A stretch of 64,000 nt of DNA from Streptomyces sp. SAT1. Its GTDB lineage: Bacteria; Actinomycetota; Actinomycetes; Streptomycetales; Streptomycetaceae. Location of the stretch: contig NZ_CP015849.1 of NCBI RefSeq assembly GCF_001654495.1, positions 6,861,001 to 6,925,000 on the forward strand, read 5' to 3'. The notes under the pieces are model-generated. The model saw only the letters and a list, made by a program, of their open reading frames with translations, made no database searches and was not told the origin of the DNA. The position numbers were made by a program, and so were the translations under genes. Shown here piece by piece: positions 42,363 to 50,521 of the stretch (within the stretch, counting starts at the first letter, position 1; each line of letters starts with the position of its first letter).

Positions 42363-43409
42363 TCAGCCCCTGGTGGTCGCCGGTGTCCGGGAGACGGCCG
42401 CCGCGGTCAGCCGCAGCGGTACGGGGTCCAGGGGCGCGGCGGGCTCCTCGCCGAGCCGGGACACCCGCTCCCACCAGGACGCCCCGGCCGCGCCCTCCTC
42501 GATCTGGCGCAGCAGCACCCCCTCCCGGATGGCCCAGGGGCAGAGGGTGAGCGACTTCAGGCCCATCAGCTTCATCGCCGTGTGCCCCACCACGGCGCCG
42601 GCCAGGCTCTGCGCGGCGCGCGGCGCCGAGATGCCGGGCAGCGCGGAGCGTTCGGCGGCGGGCAGGGCGGCCAGCCGGCCGACCGCGCGGCTCAGCGCCG
42701 CCCGCTCCAGCCGCCGTTCCACGAACGGACCGTGCCGTCCGGGCGCGGCCCCGCACAGCCGGCCCAGCTGCTGGAAGGTGCGCGAGGTCCCCACGGCGGT
42801 GCGCGGCCCCTCCCAGCGGATCCGGGCGGCCACGTCCCTCAGCTGGTGCCGCACATGGCGCCGCAGCTCCTTGAGCCGCTCCGGCGACGGCGGGTCCGCG
42901 TCCGCCAGGAACTCATGGGTCAGCCGCCCCGCGCCCAGCGGCAGCGAGGACGCGAAGTCGGGCAGCCGGCCGCGTCCGAAGGCCACCTCGAAGCCGCCCC
43001 CGCCGATGTCGAGCAGGGCCAGCGGCCCGCACCGCCAGCCCATCCAGCGCCGGGCGCCGAGAAACGTCAGCTCGGCCTCGACCTCCCCGGGCAGGGTGCA
43101 CAGCGCGACGCCGGTGCGGGACCGGACGGCGCGCAGCACCTGGAGCCGGTTGGGCGCGGCGCGCACCACGGCGGTCGCGAAGGCGGGCGGGCCGGGTGCG
43201 CCCCACCGGGCCGCCGTGCGCCCTGCCTCCGCGACCGCCCTCACCAGGCGTTCCACCGCCTCCTGCGGGATGTCCTCCCCGGGCCGCACCTGCTCGGAGA
43301 GCCGCAGCCGCCACTTGGCGGTGTGCACCGGCAACGGTGCTCCGCCCACGGCGTCCGCGACCACCAGCCGGACGGTGTTCGACCCCACGTCCATCACGCT
43401 GATTCGCAT
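42363..43409 (-). CDS. ppx: Ppx/GppA family phosphatase
   Basis: The 348-residue protein of the actin-like exopolyphosphatase/ppGpp phosphatase family has phosphate loop 1 MDVGSNTVRLVVAD and loop 2 LLDIGGGGFEVAFG, with a Glu in LPGEVEAE. It lacks the long C-terminal HD domain of E. coli Ppx, as in other actinobacterial short forms. It may hydrolyse polyphosphate or pppGpp. It is separated from the small acidic protein by a pyrimidine-rich 148-bp spacer. Confidence 0.9.
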   Translation of the reverse strand: MRISVMDVGSNTVRLVVADAVGGAPLPVHTAKWRLRLSEQVRPGEDIPQEAVERLVRAVAEAGRTAARWGAPGPPAFATAVVRAAPNRLQVLRAVRSRTGVALCTLPGEVEAELTFLGARRWMGWRCGPLALLDIGGGGFEVAFGRGRLPDFASSLPLGAGRLTHEFLADADPPSPERLKELRRHVRHQLRDVAARIRWEGPRTAVGTSRTFQQLGRLCGAAPGRHGPFVERRLERAALSRAVGRLAALPAAERSALPGISAPRAAQSLAGAVVGHTAMKLMGLKSLTLCPWAIREGVLLRQIEEGAAGASWWERVSRLGEEPAAPLDPVPLRLTAAAVSRTPATTRG

Positions 43410-43522
43410 GGGCCCGTGGCTACCCAGCGCGCTGATCGGCTACGCCTGTCATCGGCGTGAACGGCGGACGAACACAGGGAGAACGGCCGGTTTCGTCCGG
43501 GTTGCCTCCCGGTGGAGCGCAA

Positions 43523-43549
43523 GGGCCGCCGTCTCGTGGACGGCGGCCC
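43523..43549. terminator. hairpin terminator
   Basis: A perfect 11-bp stem (43523-43533 with 43539-43549) with a 5-base loop lies 37 bp past the MFS stop. Confidence 0.75.
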
Positions 43550-43554
43550 CGGTT

Positions 43555-43580
43555 CGCGGTCGCGTACGGGTGCGACCGCG
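43555..43580 (-). terminator. second hairpin after the MFS gene
   Basis: A 9-bp stem (43555-43563 with 43572-43580) starts 5 bases past the MFS stop and forms a tandem terminator with the neighbouring hairpin. Confidence 0.65.
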
Positions 43581-43585
43581 GCGGA

Positions 43586-45088
43586 TCACATGTGCACGAC
43601 CGGTTCCGCGTGCGTGTCCCGGCGCGGCACGCCGGGGCGGAAGAGCAGGAAAGCGATCACCGCGCCGGCGGCGAAGAGGCCGGCCGACCACCAGAAGGCG
43701 GTGGTGTAGCTCTCGATCGTGGCCTGGGCCCGGACGGCCGGGCTGGTCGCGTCGCGGCCGGAGAGATAGTCGGTGGCGGCGCTCGCGGCCAGCGTGTTCA
43801 GCAGCGCCGTACCGATCGAACCGCCCACCTGCTGCATGGCGTTGACCGTCGCCGAGGCGACACCGGCGTCCTCGGCGGCCACGTTGCCGGTGGCGAGCTG
43901 CATGGCGGGCGGCATGACCAGGCCGAGGCCGACACCGATCACCACGAGCTGCGGCAGCACCGCGCTCACGTAGTGCGAACCGGTGCCGATGCCGGTCAGC
44001 CAGGCCATGCCCGCGGTGGCGACGGCGAAGCCGAGCGGCAGCACCGTCTTCGGGCCGAGGCGGGGCACCAGCACGGTGGTGCCGAGCTGCGCGGTCACCA
44101 TCAGCGCGCCGACCATCGGCAGGAACGCCGCACCGGTCCTGGTGGGGCTGAAGCCCAGGTTCAGCTGGAGGTAGTAGGTGAGGAAGAGGAACACGCCGAA
44201 CATGCCGGCGCCGGTGATCAGCACGGTGAGGAACGAGGCGGCGCGGTCGCGGTCGAGCAGGATGCGCAGCGGCATCAGCGGATGCGCCGCCCGGGTCTGC
44301 CACCAGGCGAACGCCGCCAGCAGCACCCCGCCCGCCAGCAGGAAACCCCAGGTCAGCGGGGACCCCCAGGCGTGGGTCTCGGCGTTGGAGAAGCCGTAGA
44401 CGAGGCTGAACAGACCGGAGGCGACCAGGACGGTGCCCGGTACGTCGAGCCTGGAGCCGGCGGCGTCGCGGTGGTGGCCGAGCAGGATCCAGCCGCCCGC
44501 GAAGGCCACGACCGCGATCACCACGTTGACGTACAGCGTCCAGCGCCAGTCCAGGGCGTCGGTGAGCAGACCGCCCAGGAGCAGGCCGACCGCGCCGCCG
44601 GCCCCGGCGATGGCGCCGTAGACGCTGAAGGCGCGGGCGCGTTCACGCAGGTCGGTGAAGGTGGTGTTGAGCAGGGAGAGGGCGGCGGGGGCGAGCAGCG
44701 CGCCGAAGGCGCCCTGGAGGGCGCGCGCGGTGACCAGCATGCCGAAGCCGCTCGCGGCGCCGCCCAGCGCGGAGGCCGCGGCGAAGCCGACGACGCCCAC
44801 GAGGAAGGCGGTCCTGCGGCCGAACAGGTCGGCTGTGCGCCCGCCGAGCAGCAGCAGCGAGGCGAAGGCGAGCGCGTACGCCGTCACGATCCACTGCCGG
44901 TTCCCGTCGGAGAAGCCGAGGTCACGCTGGGCGGAGGGCAGGGCGATGTTCACGACGGTGGCGTCCAGCACCACCATCAGCTGGGCGACGGCGACGACCG
45001 CGAGGATCCACCACCGCCGGGGCGAGGCGCCGGGCGCGGTGTCGGCGGCGGTCGTCGGGGCGCCGTCGGTCAGGGTCTTGTCGGGCAT
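43586..45088 (-). CDS. DHA2 family MFS drug exporter
   Basis: The 500-residue protein has 14 predicted helices. It includes VVLDATVVNIALPSAQRDLGFS (motif D1), GGRTADLFGRRTAFLVG (motif A), RALQGAFGALLAPAALSL (motif B-like), and an EmrB/QacA layout. It exports drugs by proton antiport. The promoter region has two GAAAC/GTTTC palindromes typical of TetR operators, but no tetR gene is adjacent. Confidence 0.93.
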   Translation of the reverse strand: MPDKTLTDGAPTTAADTAPGASPRRWWILAVVAVAQLMVVLDATVVNIALPSAQRDLGFSDGNRQWIVTAYALAFASLLLLGGRTADLFGRRTAFLVGVVGFAAASALGGAASGFGMLVTARALQGAFGALLAPAALSLLNTTFTDLRERARAFSVYGAIAGAGGAVGLLLGGLLTDALDWRWTLYVNVVIAVVAFAGGWILLGHHRDAAGSRLDVPGTVLVASGLFSLVYGFSNAETHAWGSPLTWGFLLAGGVLLAAFAWWQTRAAHPLMPLRILLDRDRAASFLTVLITGAGMFGVFLFLTYYLQLNLGFSPTRTGAAFLPMVGALMVTAQLGTTVLVPRLGPKTVLPLGFAVATAGMAWLTGIGTGSHYVSAVLPQLVVIGVGLGLVMPPAMQLATGNVAAEDAGVASATVNAMQQVGGSIGTALLNTLAASAATDYLSGRDATSPAVRAQATIESYTTAFWWSAGLFAAGAVIAFLLFRPGVPRRDTHAEPVVHM

Positions 45089-45155
45089 GTCGGGAACCCA
45101 TTTCCGGTGAGGTCGGGCGGGGCGTCGCAGCGCCGACCGGACAAAGGAAACGCAA

Positions 45156-45170
45156 ACGAAACTGTTTCGT
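45156..45170. promoter_or_regulatory. palindromic operator 1 of the MFS gene
   Basis: ACGAAAC-T-GTTTCGT is a perfect 15-bp palindrome just downstream of the predicted transcription start. It shares the GAAAC/GTTTC core with operator 2. Confidence 0.7.
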
Positions 45171-45178
45171 ACACATCG

Positions 45179-45207
45179 AGCCTAGACGAGTGCGAGCGAA
45201 ACGGCAA
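45179..45207 (-). promoter_or_regulatory. promoter of the MFS gene
   Basis: On the minus strand, TTGCCG (45202-45207) and TAGGCT (45179-45184) are 17 bp apart. Operator 2 covers the -35. Confidence 0.7.
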
Positions 45208-45216
45208 CGTTTCGCT
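45195..45216. promoter_or_regulatory. palindromic operator 2 of the MFS gene
   Basis: AGCGAAACG-GCAA-CGTTTCGCT has 9-bp perfect arms and overlaps the -35 element. Confidence 0.7.
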
Positions 45217-45272
45217 GGAGCAGGGGAGCAGGGGAGCAGGGGAGCAGGGGAGCAGGGGAGCAGGGGAGCAGG
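45217..45272. repeat. 8-bp tandem repeat, seven copies
   Basis: GGAGCAGG repeats seven times without change and abuts operator 2. It lies between the MFS promoter and the end of the phosphatase gene. GGAGGCC-type variants follow to about 45300. It is a likely slippage hotspot. Confidence 0.85.
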
Positions 45273-45332
45273 CCGGAGGAGCCGGAGGAGGCCGGAGGAG
45301 TGTGGGCGCCGGGCGCGGGGGACCGGACCGGC

Positions 45333-47480
45333 TCAGCCGTGCGGGCGGGCGCGCAGCAGGAGCACCGCCACGTCGTCGACCCGCTCCCGCGCCGCCGCGC
45401 TGTGCCGCAGCAGCAGATCGGCCAGGTCGCCCAGCGGCGCGTCACCCGCCTCGCCGAGCCGCCGGCCCAGCTCGGCGAGCGCGTCCTCGATGTCGGTGCC
45501 GGGCGATTCGACCAGGCCGTCGGTGTAGAGGACGAGCACCGAACCGGGCGGAAGCTCCACCCGCGTCGCCGGATACGCCGCCGCCGGGTCGATCCCCAGC
45601 AGCGGCCCCCCGGCCAGGTCCAGCACCCGCACCCGCCCGTCCGGCCTGCGCAGCAGCGGCGGCGGATGCCCGGCCCGGGACATCACGGCACAGCCTTCCT
45701 CCGGGTCGAGCCGCAGATACAGGCAGCTGGCGAACAGTTCGACGCCGAGGTCGATCAGCAGCCGGTTGGTGCTCGCCATGACGTCCCGCGGGTCCTGGCC
45801 GACCGTCGTGTACGCCCGCACCGCCGTGCGCAACTGGCCCATCAGCCCGGCGGCGGTCACGTTGTGCCCCTGCACGTCCCCGATCACGGCCGCGGCCCCC
45901 GGCCGGGTGGGCACCAGGTCGTAGAAGTCGCCGCCGATCTCCATCCCCTGGGTGGCCGGCAGATAGCGGGCGGCGGCGTCGAAGCCGGGCAGGCGCGGCA
46001 GCGTGTGGGGCAGCAGCGCCTGCTGGAGTCCGTGCGCCAGCCGGTGCTTGGCGTCGTACAGCCGGGCCCGTTCCAGCGCCTGCGCGATCAGGCTGCCCAG
46101 GCTCGTCAGGACGGCCCGCTCGTCCGCGGGGAAGGGGTGCGGTTCGGCGTAGGCGAGCACACAGGTGCCCACCGGGCGGCCGGACGCGATCAGCGGCAGG
46201 TACGCCCAGGCGGCGAAGCCGTCGCGGACCGCCTGGCGTACCGGGTACAGCCGTTCGAGCTGCTGCCGGGACTCGAAGAAGGCCGGAGCGCCGGTGGACA
46301 GCACCCGGGCGCTCGGGGTCGGCGCGGTGAGCGGGGTGCCGTGGAAGTCCTCGACGGCGCGGAGGTTGTCGTAGCCGCGGTGCCCGAGCACATGCAGCCG
46401 CCCCGCCTGGGAGCCGAGGATCATCAGCGCCCGGCTGCCCACGGCCGGCACGACCTCGTCCGCGACCAGCCGGACCACGTCCGCCACGCCGACCGCCTCG
46501 GTCAGCGCCCCGGCCAGGCCCAGCACCCGCGAGATGGTCACCAGACCGGCCGCGGGCACGTCCGCGCCGGGCCGGGGCGTGCCGCGCCCCGGTTCCGCGA
46601 CCGGCCGGGCCCGGCTGATCCGCACGGTCAGCCCGGTGGTGCTCGGATACATCCGGAACGACAGCCAGTCGCCCGGCGGGCGCAGCGCCACGAACGACGT
46701 CACATGCTGACTGAGCAGGGCGGCCCGGTAGCGGTCCTCGTACATGGGGTCGTTCAGCCACGGCACCGACGCCCACAGCCGGGTGCCCAGCAGTTCGCCC
46801 GCGGGCAGGCCGAGCAGGTCGGCGGCGGCCGTGTTGGCGAAGGAGAGCCGGCCGTGCAGATCGAGCGAGACCAGCCCGTACGGCAGCCGGGCCGCCATGC
46901 GGACCGCCTCCGCCGAACCGATCGTGCCGGCCACGCCCCCGGTCGGCGGCGCGGCCAGCAGATCGGGTTCCGGCAGGACCGGCCGGTGTTCCGCCGCCGC
47001 CCGTTGCAGCCGCAGCGCCAGTCGGTCGCAGGCCGCCGTCAGATGGTCGCGCTCCCAGTCGGACAGCACCGGCGGATGCGCGTCCGGCCAGGTCACGAAG
47101 ACGGCCCCGTACGCGGTGGCGCCCGCGGCCAGCGGCATCGCGGCCAGCGCGAAGGGGTAGGGCAGGACCACGGCGATCCGCGGATAGCGGCGGGCCATCT
47201 CCTCCTCGCCGCCCACCCAGATCAGCCGCCGCTCACGCACCGCCTGGGCCACCGGGATCGGCGCGCTCAGCCCGACCCGCTCCCAGGGCGCGGCGAAGGC
47301 CCGGGGCATGCCCGCCATGACGGCCATCTCCAGCACCGGCTGGTCGGGCGCCAGCAGATACACGGCACCCGAGTGCGCGTGCACCTCGTCCAGCAGGGCG
47401 GCGAGCGCGAGGGACAGCAGCGGACGGCCGAGCGGCCCGGTGGCGGCCGGGCGCTGTCCGGACGTCCACCCGTCCGACAC
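45333..47480 (-). CDS. GAF/PAS/PP2C phosphatase (SpoIIE-type)
   Basis: The 715-residue protein has a GAF-like sensor (about 15-155), PAS (about 180-285), second GAF (about 310-480) and a PP2C SpoIIE phosphatase domain (about 495-710; GMEIGGDFYDLVP, VIGDVQGHNVTAAG, LYTDGLVES, DDVAVLLLRARP). Unlike the phosphatase at 34.5 kb it lacks the C-terminal ATPase domain. GTG at 47480 is preferred, with GGAGG 7-8 bases upstream; the in-frame GTG at 47489 touches that site. It lies next to the lanthipeptide regulator, but a direct link is not shown. Confidence 0.9.
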   Translation of the reverse strand: MSDGWTSGQRPAATGPLGRPLLSLALAALLDEVHAHSGAVYLLAPDQPVLEMAVMAGMPRAFAAPWERVGLSAPIPVAQAVRERRLIWVGGEEEMARRYPRIAVVLPYPFALAAMPLAAGATAYGAVFVTWPDAHPPVLSDWERDHLTAACDRLALRLQRAAAEHRPVLPEPDLLAAPPTGGVAGTIGSAEAVRMAARLPYGLVSLDLHGRLSFANTAAADLLGLPAGELLGTRLWASVPWLNDPMYEDRYRAALLSQHVTSFVALRPPGDWLSFRMYPSTTGLTVRISRARPVAEPGRGTPRPGADVPAAGLVTISRVLGLAGALTEAVGVADVVRLVADEVVPAVGSRALMILGSQAGRLHVLGHRGYDNLRAVEDFHGTPLTAPTPSARVLSTGAPAFFESRQQLERLYPVRQAVRDGFAAWAYLPLIASGRPVGTCVLAYAEPHPFPADERAVLTSLGSLIAQALERARLYDAKHRLAHGLQQALLPHTLPRLPGFDAAARYLPATQGMEIGGDFYDLVPTRPGAAAVIGDVQGHNVTAAGLMGQLRTAVRAYTTVGQDPRDVMASTNRLLIDLGVELFASCLYLRLDPEEGCAVMSRAGHPPPLLRRPDGRVRVLDLAGGPLLGIDPAAAYPATRVELPPGSVLVLYTDGLVESPGTDIEDALAELGRRLGEAGDAPLGDLADLLLRHSAAARERVDDVAVLLLRARPHG

Positions 47481-47980
47481 GGCGACCACCTCCTCGCGGG
47501 CCGCGCCATGGCCCCGGCCCCCAGACTCTCTCCTGACGGCCCGGCCCGCACGGCGAGCGGAACGGAACGGCCGGCCGGGCCGGCACCGGGACGGCCGCGG
47601 ACCCGGCGGGGCTCGTCGCCGGGGGACGGGGCGGCGCCGTCAGCGCGGCACGGCGCGGGGCGCGGACGGGTGGGAGCGGGCGGCCCCGTCGGCAGGGCGC
47701 GGGACGGGGGGGCGCCGCCGTACGGGGAGGGCGGGCGGGCGGCTGTCGGCGGGGCCCCGTCGCGGGCCCCGGCCGGGCGATGGGCCGGGCGTGCGTACCC
47801 AATGGGGAGCTGTCCATGCACCCCCGCTCGGGCGCGTGGCGGCGGACGACCGCCGTGCGTGCGCCCCCGCGCCTCCCGTTGGCCGATTCTCCGTACCTCC
47901 GCCCTGTCCGTCCGCCCAACAATTGGGCACGCGCACACCACCATCACAGAACCCGCGCAAAGCGAACCGAGGGGGCGGCA
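47481..47980. other. intergenic region upstream of ramR
   Basis: A 500-bp divergent region. It contains an inverted repeat GCCCAA-CAA-TTGGGC (47914-47928) and TGGCCGATTC (47880-47889), a nine-of-ten match to the AdpA consensus. No gene is credible here; it is probably the ramR control region. Confidence 0.6.
47880..47889 (+). promoter_or_regulatory. AdpA-like site upstream of ramR
   Basis: TGGCCGATTC differs from TGGCSNGWWY only at position 7. AdpA activates amfR, the ramR orthologue, in S. griseus. Confidence 0.4.
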
Positions 47981-48589
47981 GTGATACGGATACTTCTGGT
48001 GCACGACGCGTGTCTGGTGCGATCGGTCATGGCGGAGTGGCTGCGCCGGGAGCCCGGCCTGGGGGTGTACGACACGCCGTGGCGCGGCGCGCCAGGACTG
48101 GTGCGGTCGGTGCGGCCGGACGTGTGCGCCGCCGACCTCGACCACACCAGGGCCCGCGAACCCGTGCCGCTGGGCGAGCTCTGTCCGCGCGAGCCGGGCC
48201 ACCGCCCGCCCCGCTTACTGGTGCTGACCACGGCGGACCGCCCCGGACTGCTGCGCCAGGCCATCGAGGCGGGCGCGCTCGGCTACGTCGACAAGAAGGG
48301 CTCACCGGAACGGCTGGTGAGAGGCATCCGGCGGGTCGCCGCGGGGGAACGTTTCGTCGACGAGTCGCTGGGCCTGGGCTTCCTCAAGGCCGCCGAGATG
48401 CCGCTGACCCAGCGCGAGCTGAGCGTGCTGTCACTGGCCGCCGAGGGCGCGTCCGTCGCCGAGATCGCCGGCAGCCTGCACCTGTCCCACGGGACCGTGC
48501 GCAACTACATGGCGGCCATCACCCGCAAGACCGGGGCGCGCAACCGGATCGACGCCATCCGCATCTCCCAGGGGGAGGGCTGGCTGTGA
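47981..48589 (+). CDS. ramR: RamR/AmfR, LuxR-type activator of the lanthipeptide locus
   Basis: The 202-residue response regulator has an atypical receiver domain (VIRILLVHDACLVRSVMAEW; acidic pocket reduced, DLD as possible acceptor, Lys in YVDKKG). It ends in a LuxR helix-turn-helix (LTQRELSVLSLAAEGASVAEIAGSLHLSHGTVRNYMAAI). Position beside the ram genes and size match RamR/AmfR. Codon 79 is TTA (48215-48217), so translation should depend on the bldA tRNA. GAGGGGGCGG precedes the GTG. The 3' end overlaps ramB on the other strand. Confidence 0.9.
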   Translation: MIRILLVHDACLVRSVMAEWLRREPGLGVYDTPWRGAPGLVRSVRPDVCAADLDHTRAREPVPLGELCPREPGHRPPRLLVLTTADRPGLLRQAIEAGALGYVDKKGSPERLVRGIRRVAAGERFVDESLGLGFLKAAEMPLTQRELSVLSLAAEGASVAEIAGSLHLSHGTVRNYMAAITRKTGARNRIDAIRISQGEGWL

Positions 48590-50521
48590 ACCGGACACGG
48601 CCCAGCCGCCGGTGAGCTCGCGGTAGAGCCGGGAACCGCGCAGCAGCTCCTCGTGCGTCCCGTACGCCGTGTCCCGGCCGTCCATCACCAGGACGCGGTC
48701 CGCGCGGCGCGCCGAGCTGAGCCGGTGGGCCACCACCACCAGAGTGCCGCCCGCCCGGACGGCGAAGGCCCGCTCCGCGCGGGCCTCGGCGTCCGGGTCC
48801 AGGTGGCAGGTCGCCTCGTCGAGCAGGGCGAGCGGGGCGGCCGACAGATACGCCCGGGTCAGCGCGATCAGCTGGCGCTCCCCGGCCGACAGCGCCACGG
48901 GGTCGACCCGGGCGCCGGGCCCGCCGAGGCGGCGCAGGAGCGGAGCGAGGCCCACCGCTTCCGCCGCGGCCAGCAGTTCCTCCTCCGGCACCGGGTCGGG
49001 GCGCAGCTGGCAGAGGTTCTCCGCGAGGGTGCCGCTGTGCACGTACGCCTCCTGCGGGATCAGCACCCGGTGCTCCGCCGCGCCGGGCCGCCCGACCGGC
49101 CGCCCGCACACGCTGATCTCCCCGGCGGCCGGTGCCAGCAGCCCGGCCACCAGCGAGGTGAGTGTCGACTTGCCGATACCGCTGGGCCCGACGACCGCCA
49201 GATGACCGCCCCGCGGGACGACGAGGTCGAGGTCGCGGACCACGGGCTCGCTGTGCGGGCCGTAGGCGAAGGTCACCCCGGTCAGGGCGAGGGCGGGCGC
49301 GGGCCGCGCCCCGGCGGGAGGGACGGTGACGGGGGCGTGCGCCGGGGCGTGTTCCGCCCGGTCCGGGCCGTACGGGGTGCCGTCGGCCGGAGCGAGGCGG
49401 CGCAGCACCACCGTCAGCCGGGCGCCGCCCGCGCCCAGGCCGTGGATGAGGTTCTGGAGGGCGGGCAGCAAGGACTGGGTGACATAGGCGAGGGCGCCCA
49501 CCAGCGCGCCCGGCGAGACGTCGTGGGACAGCAGCCAGGGGGCGGTGACCAGGAGCAGGACGAGCGGCAGATGGCCGCCCACCGCGAGCGCCGCCACCCG
49601 CACGACCCCCCACCGGGCGAGCGCGCCCGCCGCCCGCCGCTCGGCGTCGACGCGTTCCGCGAGCGCCGCCGCGACCGGCGCCTCGGCGCCGAAGGCCGTC
49701 ACGTCGCGCAGCCCCGGGCACACCGCGCCCAGCCGCTCCGCCAGGGCCTCGTCCGCCTTGAGGTACGCCTCCTGGCGCCGGGCGAGCGGGCGCAGGGTCG
49801 CCGCGAACAGGACGATCGCGGCGACCAGCGGCGGGGCGACCACCAGCGCGAGCAGCGGCGCCAGCGAGCACAGGCCGATGAGCGCACCGGCGGCGGCGAC
49901 CACGAACGACCGGGAGACCAGCACAAGACCGGCGAAGGTGTCCCGCGCGATCTCCACCTGCTGGGTCAGCCCGGACAGCGCCCCGTCGTCCGCCTCGCGC
50001 ACCCCGCGGGCGACGACCCGCTCCACCAGGTGGTCCCGCAGCGGCTCGACCAGCGCGGCGACCGACCGGTAGACCCGCCCGGTGCCGTACGCGCCGAGGA
50101 CGACCCCGGCCCCGGCCACCGCCAGCCAGCCGAGCCCGGTCCCGGCCCGGCCGGCGAGGAACCCCGAGTCCAGGGCGCGCGCCAGCGCGAAACCGAGCAG
50201 GAACGTCTGCCCCGTCTCCAGCACCGACCACGCGCCCAGCCGGGCCAGCGTTCCCCACCGCCCGCGCAGCAGCCCGAGCCCCCACCGGACCCGTCCCCGG
50301 AGGCCGCCGCGCGCGCCGCCGGTTGCCGCGCCGCCGGACGTCGCGCCGGGGGCGTGCGACGGCGGGCCTGCGGCCTCGGCGGGCGCGTCGGCGCGTACCG
50401 GCACGCCGGGCGTGTCCGCCGGGCCGCCCCGGCGCTCGTACGGCGTGTCGGCGGTGCCGGTGTCCGCGCCGTCCGGCGCGCCGCGCCGGAACGCGGCCCC
50501 GTGGAAGCGCTTGCCGCTCAC
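48431..50521 (-). CDS. ramB: RamB-like ABC exporter subunit
   Basis: The 696-residue half-transporter has a low-complexity N-terminus, six helices and an ATPase domain: Walker A GPSGIGKST, signature LSAGERQ, Walker B LALLDEATCHLD and His switch VVVAHRL. It would pair with ramA to export the lanthipeptide. The GTG start overlaps the ramA stop (GTGA). About 50 residues at the C-terminus lie past the normal end of the domain and are antisense to ramR, because the first stop is at 48431. Confidence 0.9.
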   Translation of the reverse strand: MSGKRFHGAAFRRGAPDGADTGTADTPYERRGGPADTPGVPVRADAPAEAAGPPSHAPGATSGGAATGGARGGLRGRVRWGLGLLRGRWGTLARLGAWSVLETGQTFLLGFALARALDSGFLAGRAGTGLGWLAVAGAGVVLGAYGTGRVYRSVAALVEPLRDHLVERVVARGVREADDGALSGLTQQVEIARDTFAGLVLVSRSFVVAAAGALIGLCSLAPLLALVVAPPLVAAIVLFAATLRPLARRQEAYLKADEALAERLGAVCPGLRDVTAFGAEAPVAAALAERVDAERRAAGALARWGVVRVAALAVGGHLPLVLLLVTAPWLLSHDVSPGALVGALAYVTQSLLPALQNLIHGLGAGGARLTVVLRRLAPADGTPYGPDRAEHAPAHAPVTVPPAGARPAPALALTGVTFAYGPHSEPVVRDLDLVVPRGGHLAVVGPSGIGKSTLTSLVAGLLAPAAGEISVCGRPVGRPGAAEHRVLIPQEAYVHSGTLAENLCQLRPDPVPEEELLAAAEAVGLAPLLRRLGGPGARVDPVALSAGERQLIALTRAYLSAAPLALLDEATCHLDPDAEARAERAFAVRAGGTLVVVAHRLSSARRADRVLVMDGRDTAYGTHEELLRGSRLYRELTGGWAVSGSQPALPLGDADGVDPVARPGLAGDGRHVVAHGPVGQVQAAGDLGDGRALGGQ

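Noticed and set aside
45217-45272. short regular repeats as a possible CRISPR array
   Set aside because: Units are 8 bp with no spacers; it is a minisatellite.
47490-47980. open frames in the ramR upstream region
   Set aside because: Both strands are open but compositions are Arg/Pro-rich shadows without start signals; treated as regulatory DNA.
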